The notes below the pieces were generated by a model. The model ran no database searches and was not told the origin of the DNA. It saw nothing but the letters and a program-made list of their open reading frames with translations. From Planctomycetaceae bacterium (GTDB taxonomy: Bacteria > Planctomycetota > Planctomycetia > Planctomycetales > Planctomycetaceae), in contig WFTL01000180.1 in the NCBI GenBank assembly GCA_015485495.1, forward strand, positions 1-49,530: DNA of 49,530 bases, written 5' to 3'. The position numbers and the translations under genes are program-made. Below are positions 1 to 8,629 of the stretch, piece after piece; positions within the stretch are counted from its first letter, which is position 1, and each line of letters begins with the position of its first letter.

Positions 1-70
1 GACCAGGGCAGGGAAGGGGAGGCGGCGGGCCGGAATCCGGTGCCCGTCTTTTCGTTTGAAAAACGGATGA

Positions 71-89
71 CCGGCGCCGTTGGCGCCGG
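71..89 (-). terminator. Possible intrinsic terminator of the LuxR-type gene
   Basis: An 8-bp perfect inverted repeat (CCGGCGCC, loop GTT, GGCGCCGG) lies about 52 bases past the stop codon of the leftward regulator gene. On the minus strand it is followed about six bases later by a run of five T. The stem is strong but the T-run is short and offset, so this is a reasonable but unproven Rho-independent terminator. Confidence 0.4.
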
Positions 90-140
90 ACATCCCGCAC
101 CCGGCATGCGATGGATCCGGCCAGGCCCACGGCGGCTCAT

Positions 141-824
141 TCAGGCTCGGATGAGTCCTTCACGGATGGCCCAGCGGCACAGATCCACCCGGTCCGATGT
201 TCCCAGCCGCTGCATGATGCGGTGTTTGTGAGCTTCCACGGCTTTTTTGGAAATGTTGAGTTCTTCGGCCACTTCAGGGACGCGGGCGCCTTCAGCGACC
301 CGGATCAGCACGTCCCACTGCCGATCGGTGAACTGCGTCAGTCGGGAACTGGCCACGCAGTGAAATCGCCCGTCGTCATCCAGGGTGACTCGGGATTCCA
401 GCACCGCGGACAGAACGGGAGTTCCGGAAGCAATGCGGGCGAGCTGATCGCAGATGGCCCGCGTGCCTTCTCGACGCGACAACAGACCGCTCACGCGGTT
501 GTTCGCCACCAGATCGAGCTGCCGGTCCGTCAGCCGATCGGCGAACACGGCCACACGGGTTTCTCCGAGCCGCACCGCCAGTTCCGATCCGACACTGCGA
601 ATGGAATCCACGATGAGCGCTTCGGCGATCACGACCACTGTGGGGCGCTGCGTGCGGATGCTCGAAAGCAGTTCGTCCGATGTGGTGACATGGTCAACGG
701 ACTGAAAGGCCCCATAAGCACTCAGGCACCAGGAAATCGCTTCGGCATGCAGCAGGCTGGGATCCGCGATGAGGACGGATGTTTCGCGAATGGTGGATGT
801 CTGAGACGGAGATGTGGCATCCAT
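141..824 (-). CDS. LuxR/NarL-type regulator with degenerate receiver domain
   Basis: This 227-residue protein has the two-domain plan of NarL/FixJ response regulators. A receiver-like domain spans about residues 16-135, and a LuxR-type helix-turn-helix about 163-224 (TDRQWDVLIRVAEG, then the recognition helix region ISKKAVEAHKHRIMQRLG). At the place of the phosphoryl-accepting Asp the strand reads VVVIAEAL, with no Asp, and the N-terminal acidic pair is reduced to one Asp (LIADPS). It is therefore probably a phosphorylation-independent or atypical regulator. Two in-frame ATGs lie at 830 and 824. AGGAGG sits 3 bases before the first and 9 before the second, so 824 was chosen. No partner kinase is adjacent and its targets are unknown. 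Confidence 0.75.
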   Translation of the reverse strand: MDATSPSQTSTIRETSVLIADPSLLHAEAISWCLSAYGAFQSVDHVTTSDELLSSIRTQRPTVVVIAEALIVDSIRSVGSELAVRLGETRVAVFADRLTDRQLDLVANNRVSGLLSRREGTRAICDQLARIASGTPVLSAVLESRVTLDDDGRFHCVASSRLTQFTDRQWDVLIRVAEGARVPEVAEELNISKKAVEAHKHRIMQRLGTSDRVDLCRWAIREGLIRA

Positions 825-830
825 CGACAT

Positions 831-1331
831 GGGCCTCCTGAAAAACGACTGCGTATCGAACGCTTCGCGCGGCGAAGGGGAAGACTGCAGGAAAGACTGC
901 AGCGGAGCAGAAAAGTACCCGACCGTGCGGGGTTTCAAAACAGCGGCCAGGGCCTTCCGGAACCGGTTTCCGGCGTCCATCGGCCGTGTTCACCGGTCCC
1001 TTCCGGAATGTCCGGCAGCATCCACGGCCCAACAGGCTGTTTCGGCCGATCCTGCCGCCAGGCGGATGCCCGGTTTTCTGTCGCCTCTGCCCCCCGGGGA
1101 CATCCTGCCGGGCAGCATCCCGGGACAATGTGACAGGGCTGGCGGCGCATCCGGTCCGCCGGCACAACCGTGATAATCGACACGCTCGGTTCATCGGCCG
1201 CGTTCAACCGGACCGCCCATGCGGCGGCGTGAAGATTCTCCCGCCCGCTGTGGAATCGTCGACTTAGGCTGAACACACGGCACGCGTTCTTTCGTGCTGA
1301 CTGCTATGATCTCTGTCGAGATGAATTTCCC
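831..1331. other. Gene-free divergent intergenic region (about 500 bp)
   Basis: This stretch separates the leftward regulator from the rightward membrane protein. Open frames exist on both strands, but they overlap one another, have arginine/proline-rich composition, lack convincing ribosome sites and resemble no family I recognise. The only candidate signal seen is an extended -10 close to the right-hand gene. Confidence 0.5.
1302..1310 (+). promoter_or_regulatory. Possible extended -10 promoter element
   Basis: The sequence TGCTATGAT matches an extended -10 (TGnTATAAT) at five of six core bases and lies 21 bases before the ATG of the membrane protein gene. No good -35 is seen, as extended -10 promoters allow. 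The leader would be only about 15 nucleotides and has no clear Shine-Dalgarno. Confidence 0.3.
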
Positions 1332-2999
1332 ATGCCTGCGATTGTGGAATCCGTGACTGAAACGGATCAGTCCCCTGAGGATCGGCAGCAGCCGGACGCA
1401 CGTGTCCTGGAAGACCGCACTCCGGACTGGGCACGCATGTCCCGTCGATCGTCGGGATTTCTGGCCGTTCTGGGACTGCTGCTGACAGCCGTGTTTGCCA
1501 GTCGGCCGCTGTGGCCCACGGATCTCTGGGATCACATCAATTACGGATCCTGGATCCTGCAGAACGGCCGCATTCCGGATCGGGAACCTCTGCTCGAGCT
1601 GACAGACGGCGTTCCCATGACAGCATCGGCCTGGCTGTCTCAGACAGCCCTGGCGGCTCTTTTCGACACAGCCGGGTTTGCCGGCCTGCAGTTCGCCTGC
1701 GGACTGATCATCGTGGCCTCGCTGGGGCTGGTCGTCCGGGGCGCCCTGCGTCGGTCCGGTTCGACGCTGTTCGGCTTCGTCTCTTTGTTCACGTTCCTGA
1801 CCGTGAACTGGCACCAGTTTCTCATCATCCGGCCTCAACTGATCGGTGTGCTGCTGTACTGCGGTCTGGTGGTCTGGCTGCTGTGCGTTCGCCGGTGGCA
1901 CCGGATGGTCTGGGTGGTGGTCCCGGCGCTGTTTGCCCTGTGGGCGAACTGCCACGGTTCGTTTTCCGTGGGACTGGCCGTTCTGGGGCTGGCTGCCGCC
2001 GGTCATGCTGTGGCCGTGGCTGTTCGGACCGGACATGTCGCGGCGGCTGTCCGCAGCCGTCGTGCGGTGCGTCTGTTTCTGCTGCTGCAGCTCAGTGCCG
2101 CAGCCGCACTGATCCATCCGGCCGGTCTGAACGTGTTCACGGAAGTCGTTCGCGTGGGACGGCATCCCAACGTGGCAACGATGTTCGAATGGGCTCCTTT
2201 GACTTTGCGGATGCAGCAGGGACAGATTCTGGCATCTGTCGGCCTGCTGCTGATCGTGATTCTGCGTTTCAGTCCGCGTCGGGTCCGTCCGGATGAAGCT
2301 GTGCTTCTGGTGTTTCTGACCGGAATGACGCTGTGGTCCTCCCGGATGATCAACTGGCTCGCTCCGGTGCTGGCTCTGACACTGGCCGCTCATGGAGCCG
2401 CTGTCTGGCGGTCGTGGCATTCCCTGCGCCGACCGTGGGCTCCGGAACGGCGTTCCGGCCTGTGGACCGTTGTGAACCTGAGTCTCTGCTGGGTGTTCTT
2501 CGCCCTGACGAATTTCGGAGTCCAGGCGGTACACGGGCGGTCCGTCCCGGTGGAACGGGCGGTGTCCCGACAGACGCCCGTATCGGCTGTGGAGTTCCTG
2601 AACAGTCAGGAACGTCTGCCGGACGGTCTGGCATTCTGTGCGGCCGAATGGTCCGGTTTTCTGATGAAGTTCGGCCCGGCCGATTTCCGACCCATGGTGA
2701 ACCTGCACGTCCACGTCATTCCTGAAGAAGTCTGGGCGCACTATCTGGAACTGGCCGACGGTCCGGCGGACTGGTCCGGGCTGGCGGACCTGTACGGAAT
2801 CGGTCTGATCGTGGCCGACCGATCGCGTCATCAGCATCTGATTCGGCAGGTGGAACGGGATGCCGACTGGGAACGGCTGTACAAAGATGTTCAGACATGC
2901 ATTTTCCGCCGCCGCGTTTCTCTGCACAGCCATTCCGGAGCGCCCGACGATCCGCCGGAGACGGAATCGGTCCCGGCATCTGTGCAGCGGGAAAGGTGA
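1332..2999 (+). CDS. Polytopic membrane protein, GT-C-like, function unknown
   Basis: The protein has 555 residues with about ten hydrophobic segments. A short charged N-terminus is followed by a first membrane segment near residue 40. Straight after it, facing the outer loop, comes PTDLWDHINYG, an Asp-containing motif placed like the catalytic loop of GT-C glycosyltransferases. Segments continue to about residue 400. A soluble C-terminal domain of about 150 residues follows (FLNSQERLPDGLAFCAAEW onwards). A role in moving a sugar from a lipid carrier is possible but rests only on topology and the Asp position. It is followed after 42 bases by another + strand gene, probably co-transcribed. 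I do not recognise a named family. Confidence 0.65.
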   Translation: MPAIVESVTETDQSPEDRQQPDARVLEDRTPDWARMSRRSSGFLAVLGLLLTAVFASRPLWPTDLWDHINYGSWILQNGRIPDREPLLELTDGVPMTASAWLSQTALAALFDTAGFAGLQFACGLIIVASLGLVVRGALRRSGSTLFGFVSLFTFLTVNWHQFLIIRPQLIGVLLYCGLVVWLLCVRRWHRMVWVVVPALFALWANCHGSFSVGLAVLGLAAAGHAVAVAVRTGHVAAAVRSRRAVRLFLLLQLSAAAALIHPAGLNVFTEVVRVGRHPNVATMFEWAPLTLRMQQGQILASVGLLLIVILRFSPRRVRPDEAVLLVFLTGMTLWSSRMINWLAPVLALTLAAHGAAVWRSWHSLRRPWAPERRSGLWTVVNLSLCWVFFALTNFGVQAVHGRSVPVERAVSRQTPVSAVEFLNSQERLPDGLAFCAAEWSGFLMKFGPADFRPMVNLHVHVIPEEVWAHYLELADGPADWSGLADLYGIGLIVADRSRHQHLIRQVERDADWERLYKDVQTCIFRRRVSLHSHSGAPDDPPETESVPASVQRER

Positions 3000-3041
3000 A
3001 CCGGACAGACGGCCCGACCGCTGTCTTTCAGAGGCACTGTC

Positions 3042-4328
3042 ATGAATCAAAGAAGATCGATTCGGCTGTCGGTTGTGCTGAGCGTGCAGGTGATTACTGC
3101 GGCGGCATTCACCGCAGCGTGGCTGCAGCTTCCGGCTGTGGAACGGGTACGGCTTCGGGCGGAACTGAGCGGACGGCGTGCACCGGCGGCGGTGGACATT
3201 CGGAACGCCACACCGGTGACGCCGACACCCCGATACGACGATCCGGATGTCGTATCCGATGAAGATCTGGCCCGTGTCCTTCATGCGATTCTGCCGCGTT
3301 TCCCCCGGCAGCAGCTCCGCCCCAATTTCGTGGAACATGCTCTGCGTGCGTGGGGAAGCCGCATCGAATTCACTCGAAACGACCTGATGTCCGGTCCGGA
3401 GATGGTGGATTATCTGCTGGACACCGGACAGTACATCGCGTCCTGGGGAACCGAATCGGAGCCGATCCTTCAGCCTCGGGAAGACGGCGGCATTGCCGTT
3501 CGGTGGGCGTCGGACCGCAGTGCGTCGGTGCATCATGATCACATGCTGGCCTCCCTGGCCGAAGCCGGCGTGTCTCTGGACCACTTCGTGTCGACACCGG
3601 CCCGCCGGACGACTCTGAGGGAAATTTTTCTGGAATCTCTGCGGGATTTTCGGCCCGACGAACGGGAAACCGAATGGTCGGCCATGGCGTTTGCCGCCTG
3701 GCTGGCTCCGCAGGGACGGTCCGTGTGGTTCAACGGCGACGGACGCGAAATCTCCTTCGACCAGATCGCCGCCCGGCTTCTGCGCAGCCACAAGCGCAAA
3801 GGTGTGTGTCTGGGAACACACCGCGTGTACTCGCTGATGATGCTGGTGCGTCTGGACGAACGTTTTCCGGGACTGATTTCCTCCCGCACCCGTCAGGCCG
3901 TTCTGGACTATCTGACCGAAGTGCGCGACCTGATCATGGCGGCGCAGGCGGACGACGGATCCTGGCCGCCGAACTGGCCGGACGGCATCCAGGCGGACAG
4001 CCGGCGTGATCCGGCCGAACCGATTCACCGGCGCGTGATCGCCACGGGCCATCACCTGGAATGGCTGGCCATCGCTCCACGGGAACTGCATCCGCCCCGG
4101 GAAGACATCCTTCGGGCCGCCAGGTGGCTCGTGGACAATGTCCGCCGCACGCCGCAGAGCGACATCGAGGAAAAGTACACGTTCTATTCTCACGTGGGCA
4201 ACGCTCTGGCACTGTGGCGCCGGACGACACCGGCCGCCTTCTGGAGCCGCTGGAGGGAAGCACACCCCGACGCCGAACAGCCGGCAGACGAACCTGGGCC
4301 GATCGAATCCGGCGCTCCGGAACAGTGA
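3042..4328 (+). CDS. Membrane-anchored hypothetical protein, possible alpha/alpha toroid
   Basis: The protein has 428 residues. One N-terminal hydrophobic segment (about residues 8-28) suggests a signal anchor with the rest outside the cytoplasm. The body is helical. Near residues 296-320 it contains AAQADDGSWPPNWPDG, which resembles the short aromatic repeats of prenyltransferase/squalene-cyclase alpha/alpha barrels, followed by conserved-looking helices (RVIATGHHLEWLAIAP). The start is supported by AGAGG eight bases upstream. Spacing to the preceding membrane protein suggests a two-gene unit. No function can be assigned; the toroid idea is a fold guess only. Confidence 0.55.
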   Translation: MNQRRSIRLSVVLSVQVITAAAFTAAWLQLPAVERVRLRAELSGRRAPAAVDIRNATPVTPTPRYDDPDVVSDEDLARVLHAILPRFPRQQLRPNFVEHALRAWGSRIEFTRNDLMSGPEMVDYLLDTGQYIASWGTESEPILQPREDGGIAVRWASDRSASVHHDHMLASLAEAGVSLDHFVSTPARRTTLREIFLESLRDFRPDERETEWSAMAFAAWLAPQGRSVWFNGDGREISFDQIAARLLRSHKRKGVCLGTHRVYSLMMLVRLDERFPGLISSRTRQAVLDYLTEVRDLIMAAQADDGSWPPNWPDGIQADSRRDPAEPIHRRVIATGHHLEWLAIAPRELHPPREDILRAARWLVDNVRRTPQSDIEEKYTFYSHVGNALALWRRTTPAAFWSRWREAHPDAEQPADEPGPIESGAPEQ

Positions 4329-4447
4329 GTCCGCCTGGCAGCCCCGAACATCCCGCAGCAGCGCATCCGTTCCCCGAACAGGCCCCGGCGTCTCAAACAG
4401 CACCGGACCGGCACCCGGCCGCGACGCCGTCGAACGGGCCGAGCCGT

Positions 4448-5242
4448 TCAGGTCTGCGGATTCTTCGTCACGCGCACCGTGACGGACAGAGCCGGCCGCT
4501 TCACGATGGTGTCCTTGTCCGGATACTTTTTCCGATCCTGACGCAGGCCGGTCCACAGCCAGGGGCGGGCCAGAGCGGACAGGCGGGCCTGCTGATCGGG
4601 AGGCAGGTGCAGCAGTTCGATGACTTCCTGACGAATCTGAGCGGCCTGCCGCACGGCCCGGGTCCAGGCCACTTTGGACGGCATGGTGCACCAGACCGTG
4701 ATTTCCACTTCCACATCCGGCCGCCGCAGCATCGGCGCGGTCCCCTTGACGGCCGCTTCGATGTCGCGATTCATGAGGCGGCCTTCGTGCGGCAGACTGC
4801 CGAGCACATCGACATTCATTTCGCCGTCGATGTCGGTTTCCTGCTTCATGGAATGAGACCGTTCCATTTCATGCAGGAAGTTCTGGAACTGTTCGAGCTG
4901 GTAATTCAGGATACGGCGGGAATCGCCGTCTTCGTCGGGCCCGGAAGTGGCTCCCGGTTTCGTTTCGCCGTCGGGAGACGGGACGACATAATGAGGCGAC
5001 TGGTAGCGGTGCTGGAAAGCCTGTTTGGACCGGCCGGTCATGAACAGTCCCGGCAGGCCGAAACTGCTGGTGGACGACACGAACGAACCGGTTCCCGCAT
5101 GCAGGTTGGCACCGTTCTGGGTTTCCGCCATGGAATTCAGAACGATGAAGAATGCCAGCAGAGCCGTCATGGTGTCTCCAAAGGAGATCATGTAGGCCAT
5201 GTTGGGACCGGGAGGCGGGCACTTGCATTTTTTCTTCGCCAT
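4448..5242 (-). CDS. Second MotB-like stator protein (divergent)
   Basis: This 264-residue protein starts with a CKCP-type N-terminus like its neighbour, then a single membrane segment (about residues 16-37) carrying Asp23 (SFGDTMTALLAFFIV), the place of the proton-binding Asp of MotB. The C-terminal part (about 165-264) holds a weak alpha/beta region but neither the GHTD element nor the N..LS..R signature of OmpA/MotB peptidoglycan-binding domains. A strong AGGAAGG lies just before the ATG. It is the last gene of the flagellar operon, 11 bases after the first motB. It may form a heterodimeric or alternative stator with MotA; this is inferred from gene order. Confidence 0.75.
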   Translation of the reverse strand: MAKKKCKCPPPGPNMAYMISFGDTMTALLAFFIVLNSMAETQNGANLHAGTGSFVSSTSSFGLPGLFMTGRSKQAFQHRYQSPHYVVPSPDGETKPGATSGPDEDGDSRRILNYQLEQFQNFLHEMERSHSMKQETDIDGEMNVDVLGSLPHEGRLMNRDIEAAVKGTAPMLRRPDVEVEITVWCTMPSKVAWTRAVRQAAQIRQEVIELLHLPPDQQARLSALARPWLWTGLRQDRKKYPDKDTIVKRPALSVTVRVTKNPQT

Positions 5243-5253
5243 GACGCCTTCCT

Positions 5254-5907
5254 TCAGTCTTTCGTTCGGGTGACCAGCAGTTCCATGTAGCCGGGGCGAA
5301 TCTGAGACGCATCCACCTGGGCGACGGCCACTTTTCCCAGCGGCACGTTCAGTTCGTCCGACATGCTGATCGCCATCTGAATGCAGAAATCGATGTCCTG
5401 CTGCCGGGTGGCCCGCAGAGCAACTTCCACGGGCATGCTGATGAGCTGCTGAGCCAGATGGCTGAGCTGGAGCTGTGCCATCGGTGTCGGGTTGCCGTCT
5501 TCATCCCGCATGACAGACAGAGGCATCTGGATGCGGATGCGGTCTGCGTCGGCCAGCAGATGAGGTTCTTCGAGCGATTTCAGGCCTTTGTCGAGAGTTT
5601 CGCGGGCCGGTCCGGTTTCCGTCGGCGGCAGTTCCGATCCGCTGACCGTCCGCCGCGACGCCGGAGGACGGTATCGGAGCACCACGGCATTGCTGTCGGC
5701 GAAGGAGTCCGATTTGCCCGCCATGCCCGTCGAACCGCCGCCGCCGAATGCCACGACCTGCACCTGAGAAAAGAATTCCGGTTCGTTCGTGGAAAACGTC
5801 AGCAGCAGAATGAAAAACGTCATCAGCAGCGTGATCACGTCACTGTACGTCATGAACCATGACGGAATTTCACCGGTGGGTGCCGGGCATTTGCATTTTT
5901 TCGCCAT
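5254..5907 (-). CDS. motB: Flagellar motor protein MotB
   Basis: MotB anchors the MotA/MotB ion channel that drives flagellar rotation. This 217-residue protein has a typical N-terminus (KCKCPAPTG) and a clear MotB plug/membrane segment (PSWFMTYSDVITLLMTFFIL) with the ion-carrying Asp23. The periplasmic part is short. Its last 100 residues can be read as a degenerate OmpA-like fold, but the GHTD and N..LS..R residues that bind peptidoglycan in classical MotB are missing. It lies directly downstream of motA (9-base gap) and upstream of a second motB-like gene, so the stator genes close the operon. Confidence 0.85.
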   Translation of the reverse strand: MAKKCKCPAPTGEIPSWFMTYSDVITLLMTFFILLLTFSTNEPEFFSQVQVVAFGGGGSTGMAGKSDSFADSNAVVLRYRPPASRRTVSGSELPPTETGPARETLDKGLKSLEEPHLLADADRIRIQMPLSVMRDEDGNPTPMAQLQLSHLAQQLISMPVEVALRATRQQDIDFCIQMAISMSDELNVPLGKVAVAQVDASQIRPGYMELLVTRTKD

Positions 5908-5916
5908 GGCTGTTCC

Positions 5917-6693
5917 CTACGCGGCCTGCTGCGACGAACTGGACACACGGGCTTTGGGCGCCAGGAACGCCTGCAGCCGTTCTTCAACCGCACGCGGCGC
6001 CTGTCCTTCCACCAGAGACACCAGGCCGGTGATCATCAGATCACGGATCAGAGCCTCTTCGGTGGCCCGGTTTTCGAGTTTTCCGGCCAGCGGAATACAG
6101 AACATGTTGGCGATCACGGCGCCGTACAGCGTGGTCAGCAGAGCGACCGCCATCCCGCCCCCGATCTGGCTGGGGTCACTGAGATTGTTGAGCATCTGGA
6201 CCAGTCCGATGAGTGTCCCGATCATCCCGAAGGCCGGTGCCGCAGCGGCGATGGCATCGATGATCTTCTTGCCGGCCGCGTGCCGGCTGTTCACCTGTTC
6301 GACTTCGCTTTCCAGACTGTCCCGAAGCTCTTCGGCCGAAGCACCGCCGACGACCTGTTCCAGTCCCCGTCGCAAAAACGGATCCTCAATCGATTCCACG
6401 GCTCCTTCCAGAGCCAGCAGGCCGTCTCGTCGCGCTGTGGTGGCGAACTCACTGAACTGCTCGATCACTTCTGTCGGTGTCGGCAGTTTGAACAGAAAAC
6501 AGTTTTTGATGACCGCCAGTGTGCTCAGAGCAGTCTTCAGAGGAAAGGTGATGAACACGGCGGCGAATGATCCGCCGACCACGATCATGCCGGACGGAAC
6601 GTCGATGAACGTGGTCAGAGGACCACCCAGCATGATGGATCCGAGGACCAGGGCGATGGCCAGCAGCAGGCCGCCGACAGTTGCGATGTCCAT
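5917..6693 (-). CDS. motA: Flagellar motor protein MotA
   Basis: MotA forms the channel pentamer of the stator and pushes on FliG. The protein has 258 residues with four membrane segments (about 5-23, 33-50, 145-168, 178-205). The conserved Pro in AAAPAFGMIGTLIGLV (Pro153) and the pore segment GGGMAVALLTTLYGAV are both present. The cytoplasmic loop includes RRDGLLALE (about 89-97), the region with the torque-generating charged residues. GGAGG seven bases before the ATG fixes the start. A 94-base gap separates it from flhB upstream, so the stator genes could have their own promoter, although none is obvious. Confidence 0.93.
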   Translation of the reverse strand: MDIATVGGLLLAIALVLGSIMLGGPLTTFIDVPSGMIVVGGSFAAVFITFPLKTALSTLAVIKNCFLFKLPTPTEVIEQFSEFATTARRDGLLALEGAVESIEDPFLRRGLEQVVGGASAEELRDSLESEVEQVNSRHAAGKKIIDAIAAAAPAFGMIGTLIGLVQMLNNLSDPSQIGGGMAVALLTTLYGAVIANMFCIPLAGKLENRATEEALIRDLMITGLVSLVEGQAPRAVEERLQAFLAPKARVSSSSQQAA

Positions 6694-6787
6694 GATTGTG
6701 CCTCCGTGCCTTCGCTTGTCGTGTCTTCCGTGAATGTCTTCAGTGAAGGAGATTCCGTCCGTGTCTGCCGGTCATCGCCGGGGCCGC

Positions 6788-7852
6788 TCAGGCGGCCCGG
6801 CGGCGCATTTTCAGTACCTGTGCCATCAGTTCGGCCACGGCCCGGAAGAACTCCGCCGGAATTTCCTGCCCCACGCGTACCGTACGAAACAGGGCCCGAG
6901 CCAGTGGTTTGTGTTCCATCACAGGAACATTGTGTCTGCGGGCCGTTTCCCGAATGTGCTTCGCGAAAATTCCGGCTCCTTTGGCCACCACACGCGGTGC
7001 CTTCATGGTTTCCTGGTCGTAGCGGAGCGCCACCGCCAGACGCGTCGGGTTGGTGATGACCATCGTCGCCCCCGGGACTTCGCTGACCGATCCGTTGCGA
7101 ATCGCTTCGCGCGCCCGGCGGCGCATGGCGATTTTCAGTGTCGGGTCGCCCAGGTCGTCCTTCTGTTCCCGTTTGATTTCTTCGTGCGTCATCTTCAGTT
7201 TCTGTTCGTGCCGGAACCAGCGGACTCCGTAGTCGATGGCGGCCAGAACAAGGATGACTCCGGCCAGAGCGATGCCGACAGTCAGGCCGAAGTTCCAGCC
7301 GAACAGCAGGATCTCGCTGAGCGACCCGAAATTGGCTGCGCTGAATTCATCGCGGCGCAGCCACACGAGAATCCCGCTGACTATCAGCAGCCCACCGACT
7401 TTCATGATGCCCAGGCTGCCCCGCACCGCGGATTCCAGAGACATCAGACGCTGCAGGCCGCGCGTGGGCGCCAGACGTTCCCAGTCCGGGGCCAGCGGCT
7501 TCCAGGTCACCACGAAACCGACCTGCAGAAACCCGATCAGCAGTCCGGTCAGCAGCAGCAGGCCCGTGAACACGGCACAGGTCGCCAGCAGCTCCGAACT
7601 CATCCAGCGCGCCCCCAGCAGTGCATGATCTGTCGTCCAGTCGGACCGGGGCACATCGTGAAACCACATCCGAATGTCCGCCAGCAGACGGCGTCCCAGC
7701 GGTCCGCTGAACCACATGAGCGTCAGCAGTCCCGTAAACAGGGCCACGGCAGCACCCAGATCCGGACTTTGCACAACCTGCCCGTCGCGCCGCGCTTCGT
7801 CGCGCCGGCGCTGTGTGGGAGCTTCGGTTCCCTGACGATCGGAATCTGCCAT
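6788..7852 (-). CDS. flhB: Flagellar export switch protein FlhB
   Basis: FlhB is a membrane component of the flagellar type III export gate and switches substrate specificity through self-cleavage. The 354 residues match the usual length. An N-terminal charged helix (TQRRRDEARRDGQV) precedes four membrane segments to about residue 210, and then the cytoplasmic domain. The cleavage loop reads VITNPTRLAVALRY: Asn268-Pro269-Thr270 are kept, but the fourth residue, almost always His, is Arg271. The rest of the C-domain (APRVVAKGAGIFAKHIRE) is canonical. The gene lies 12 bases after fliR in the same operon. Confidence 0.93.
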   Translation of the reverse strand: MADSDRQGTEAPTQRRRDEARRDGQVVQSPDLGAAVALFTGLLTLMWFSGPLGRRLLADIRMWFHDVPRSDWTTDHALLGARWMSSELLATCAVFTGLLLLTGLLIGFLQVGFVVTWKPLAPDWERLAPTRGLQRLMSLESAVRGSLGIMKVGGLLIVSGILVWLRRDEFSAANFGSLSEILLFGWNFGLTVGIALAGVILVLAAIDYGVRWFRHEQKLKMTHEEIKREQKDDLGDPTLKIAMRRRAREAIRNGSVSEVPGATMVITNPTRLAVALRYDQETMKAPRVVAKGAGIFAKHIRETARRHNVPVMEHKPLARALFRTVRVGQEIPAEFFRAVAELMAQVLKMRRRAA

Positions 7853-7864
7853 GACGGATGAAAC

Positions 7865-8629
7865 CTACGACCAGTTTCTGATCGGAGCCTTCGACAGGAA
7901 GTACTGAAGAGACGAAATGATGTCGGGAAGAAACAGCACCAGACCGGCCAGTCCGGCCGCCAGCCGCAGGGCCATTCCCCAGGACATGAAATTGAACTGC
8001 GGGGCCGTTTTCATGGTGACCAGCAGAGTGACGGACACGACGAACAGCAGAATGCCGACCGGAGCCACAATGATCAGTCCGGTCTGTTCCGCGGCCGCCA
8101 CGGCCGTCACCACGGATGTCCAGTCCGGAAGCGACCAGGCCGCCAGGAGCGGGCGATTCACAAAGGAACGCCCCAGCGCGAAAAACATGACATGATGAAG
8201 GTTCAGTGAGAAAAACAGGAGCACTCCCAGAGCCTCCAGCCCCTGCGACACGGCGCTGGACGGCTGCTGATCCATGGGTGAGGTGAGTTCTCCCAGGTTG
8301 AGTCCCATTTCCTGAGCGATCCACGCGCCGCCGATTCGGGCCGGAACGAAACACAGTCCGAACAGCCAGGCCAGACCGGCGCCCAGAACGGTTTCCCGGG
8401 CGGCCAGCCATGCCATCTGCAGCCAGGCGGCTGCTCCGGAATCGGCCAGGTGCAGGGAAACAGCCGCCGGACCGGCATGCAGCGGTGCCAGCACGGCGGT
8501 CAGCGCCACTGCCAGACCGATCTTCACCGTGGACGGCATGCCCCGGCCGGCCAGCGGCGGCAGAAAGGCGAGAAAAGCGGCCACACGAAACAGCACCAGC
8601 ACGATGGCCACCACGACAGCTTCTGTCAT
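7865..8629 (-). CDS. fliR: Flagellar export protein FliR
   Basis: FliR is an integral membrane part of the FliPQR export-gate core. The 254-residue protein has at least six hydrophobic segments and the family motif region IGGAWIAQEMGLNLGELTSP, ending with a hydrophobic segment near FLPDIISSLQYFL. The ATG at 8629 was chosen because it overlaps the fliQ stop codon (ATGA) and places the first membrane segment at the N-terminus. The longer open frame upstream is just fliQ read in another frame. It follows fliQ and precedes flhB, a common order, though fliP is not in the window. Confidence 0.92.
   Translation of the reverse strand: MTEAVVVAIVLVLFRVAAFLAFLPPLAGRGMPSTVKIGLAVALTAVLAPLHAGPAAVSLHLADSGAAAWLQMAWLAARETVLGAGLAWLFGLCFVPARIGGAWIAQEMGLNLGELTSPMDQQPSSAVSQGLEALGVLLFFSLNLHHVMFFALGRSFVNRPLLAAWSLPDWTSVVTAVAAAEQTGLIIVAPVGILLFVVSVTLLVTMKTAPQFNFMSWGMALRLAAGLAGLVLFLPDIISSLQYFLSKAPIRNWS

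Noticed and set aside
1191-4691. Very long open frame on the minus strand opposite the two + strand genes
   Set aside because: The translation is Arg/His/Gln-rich with no family motif, and it lies opposite genes with clear membrane segments and a supported start. It results from high GC codon bias.
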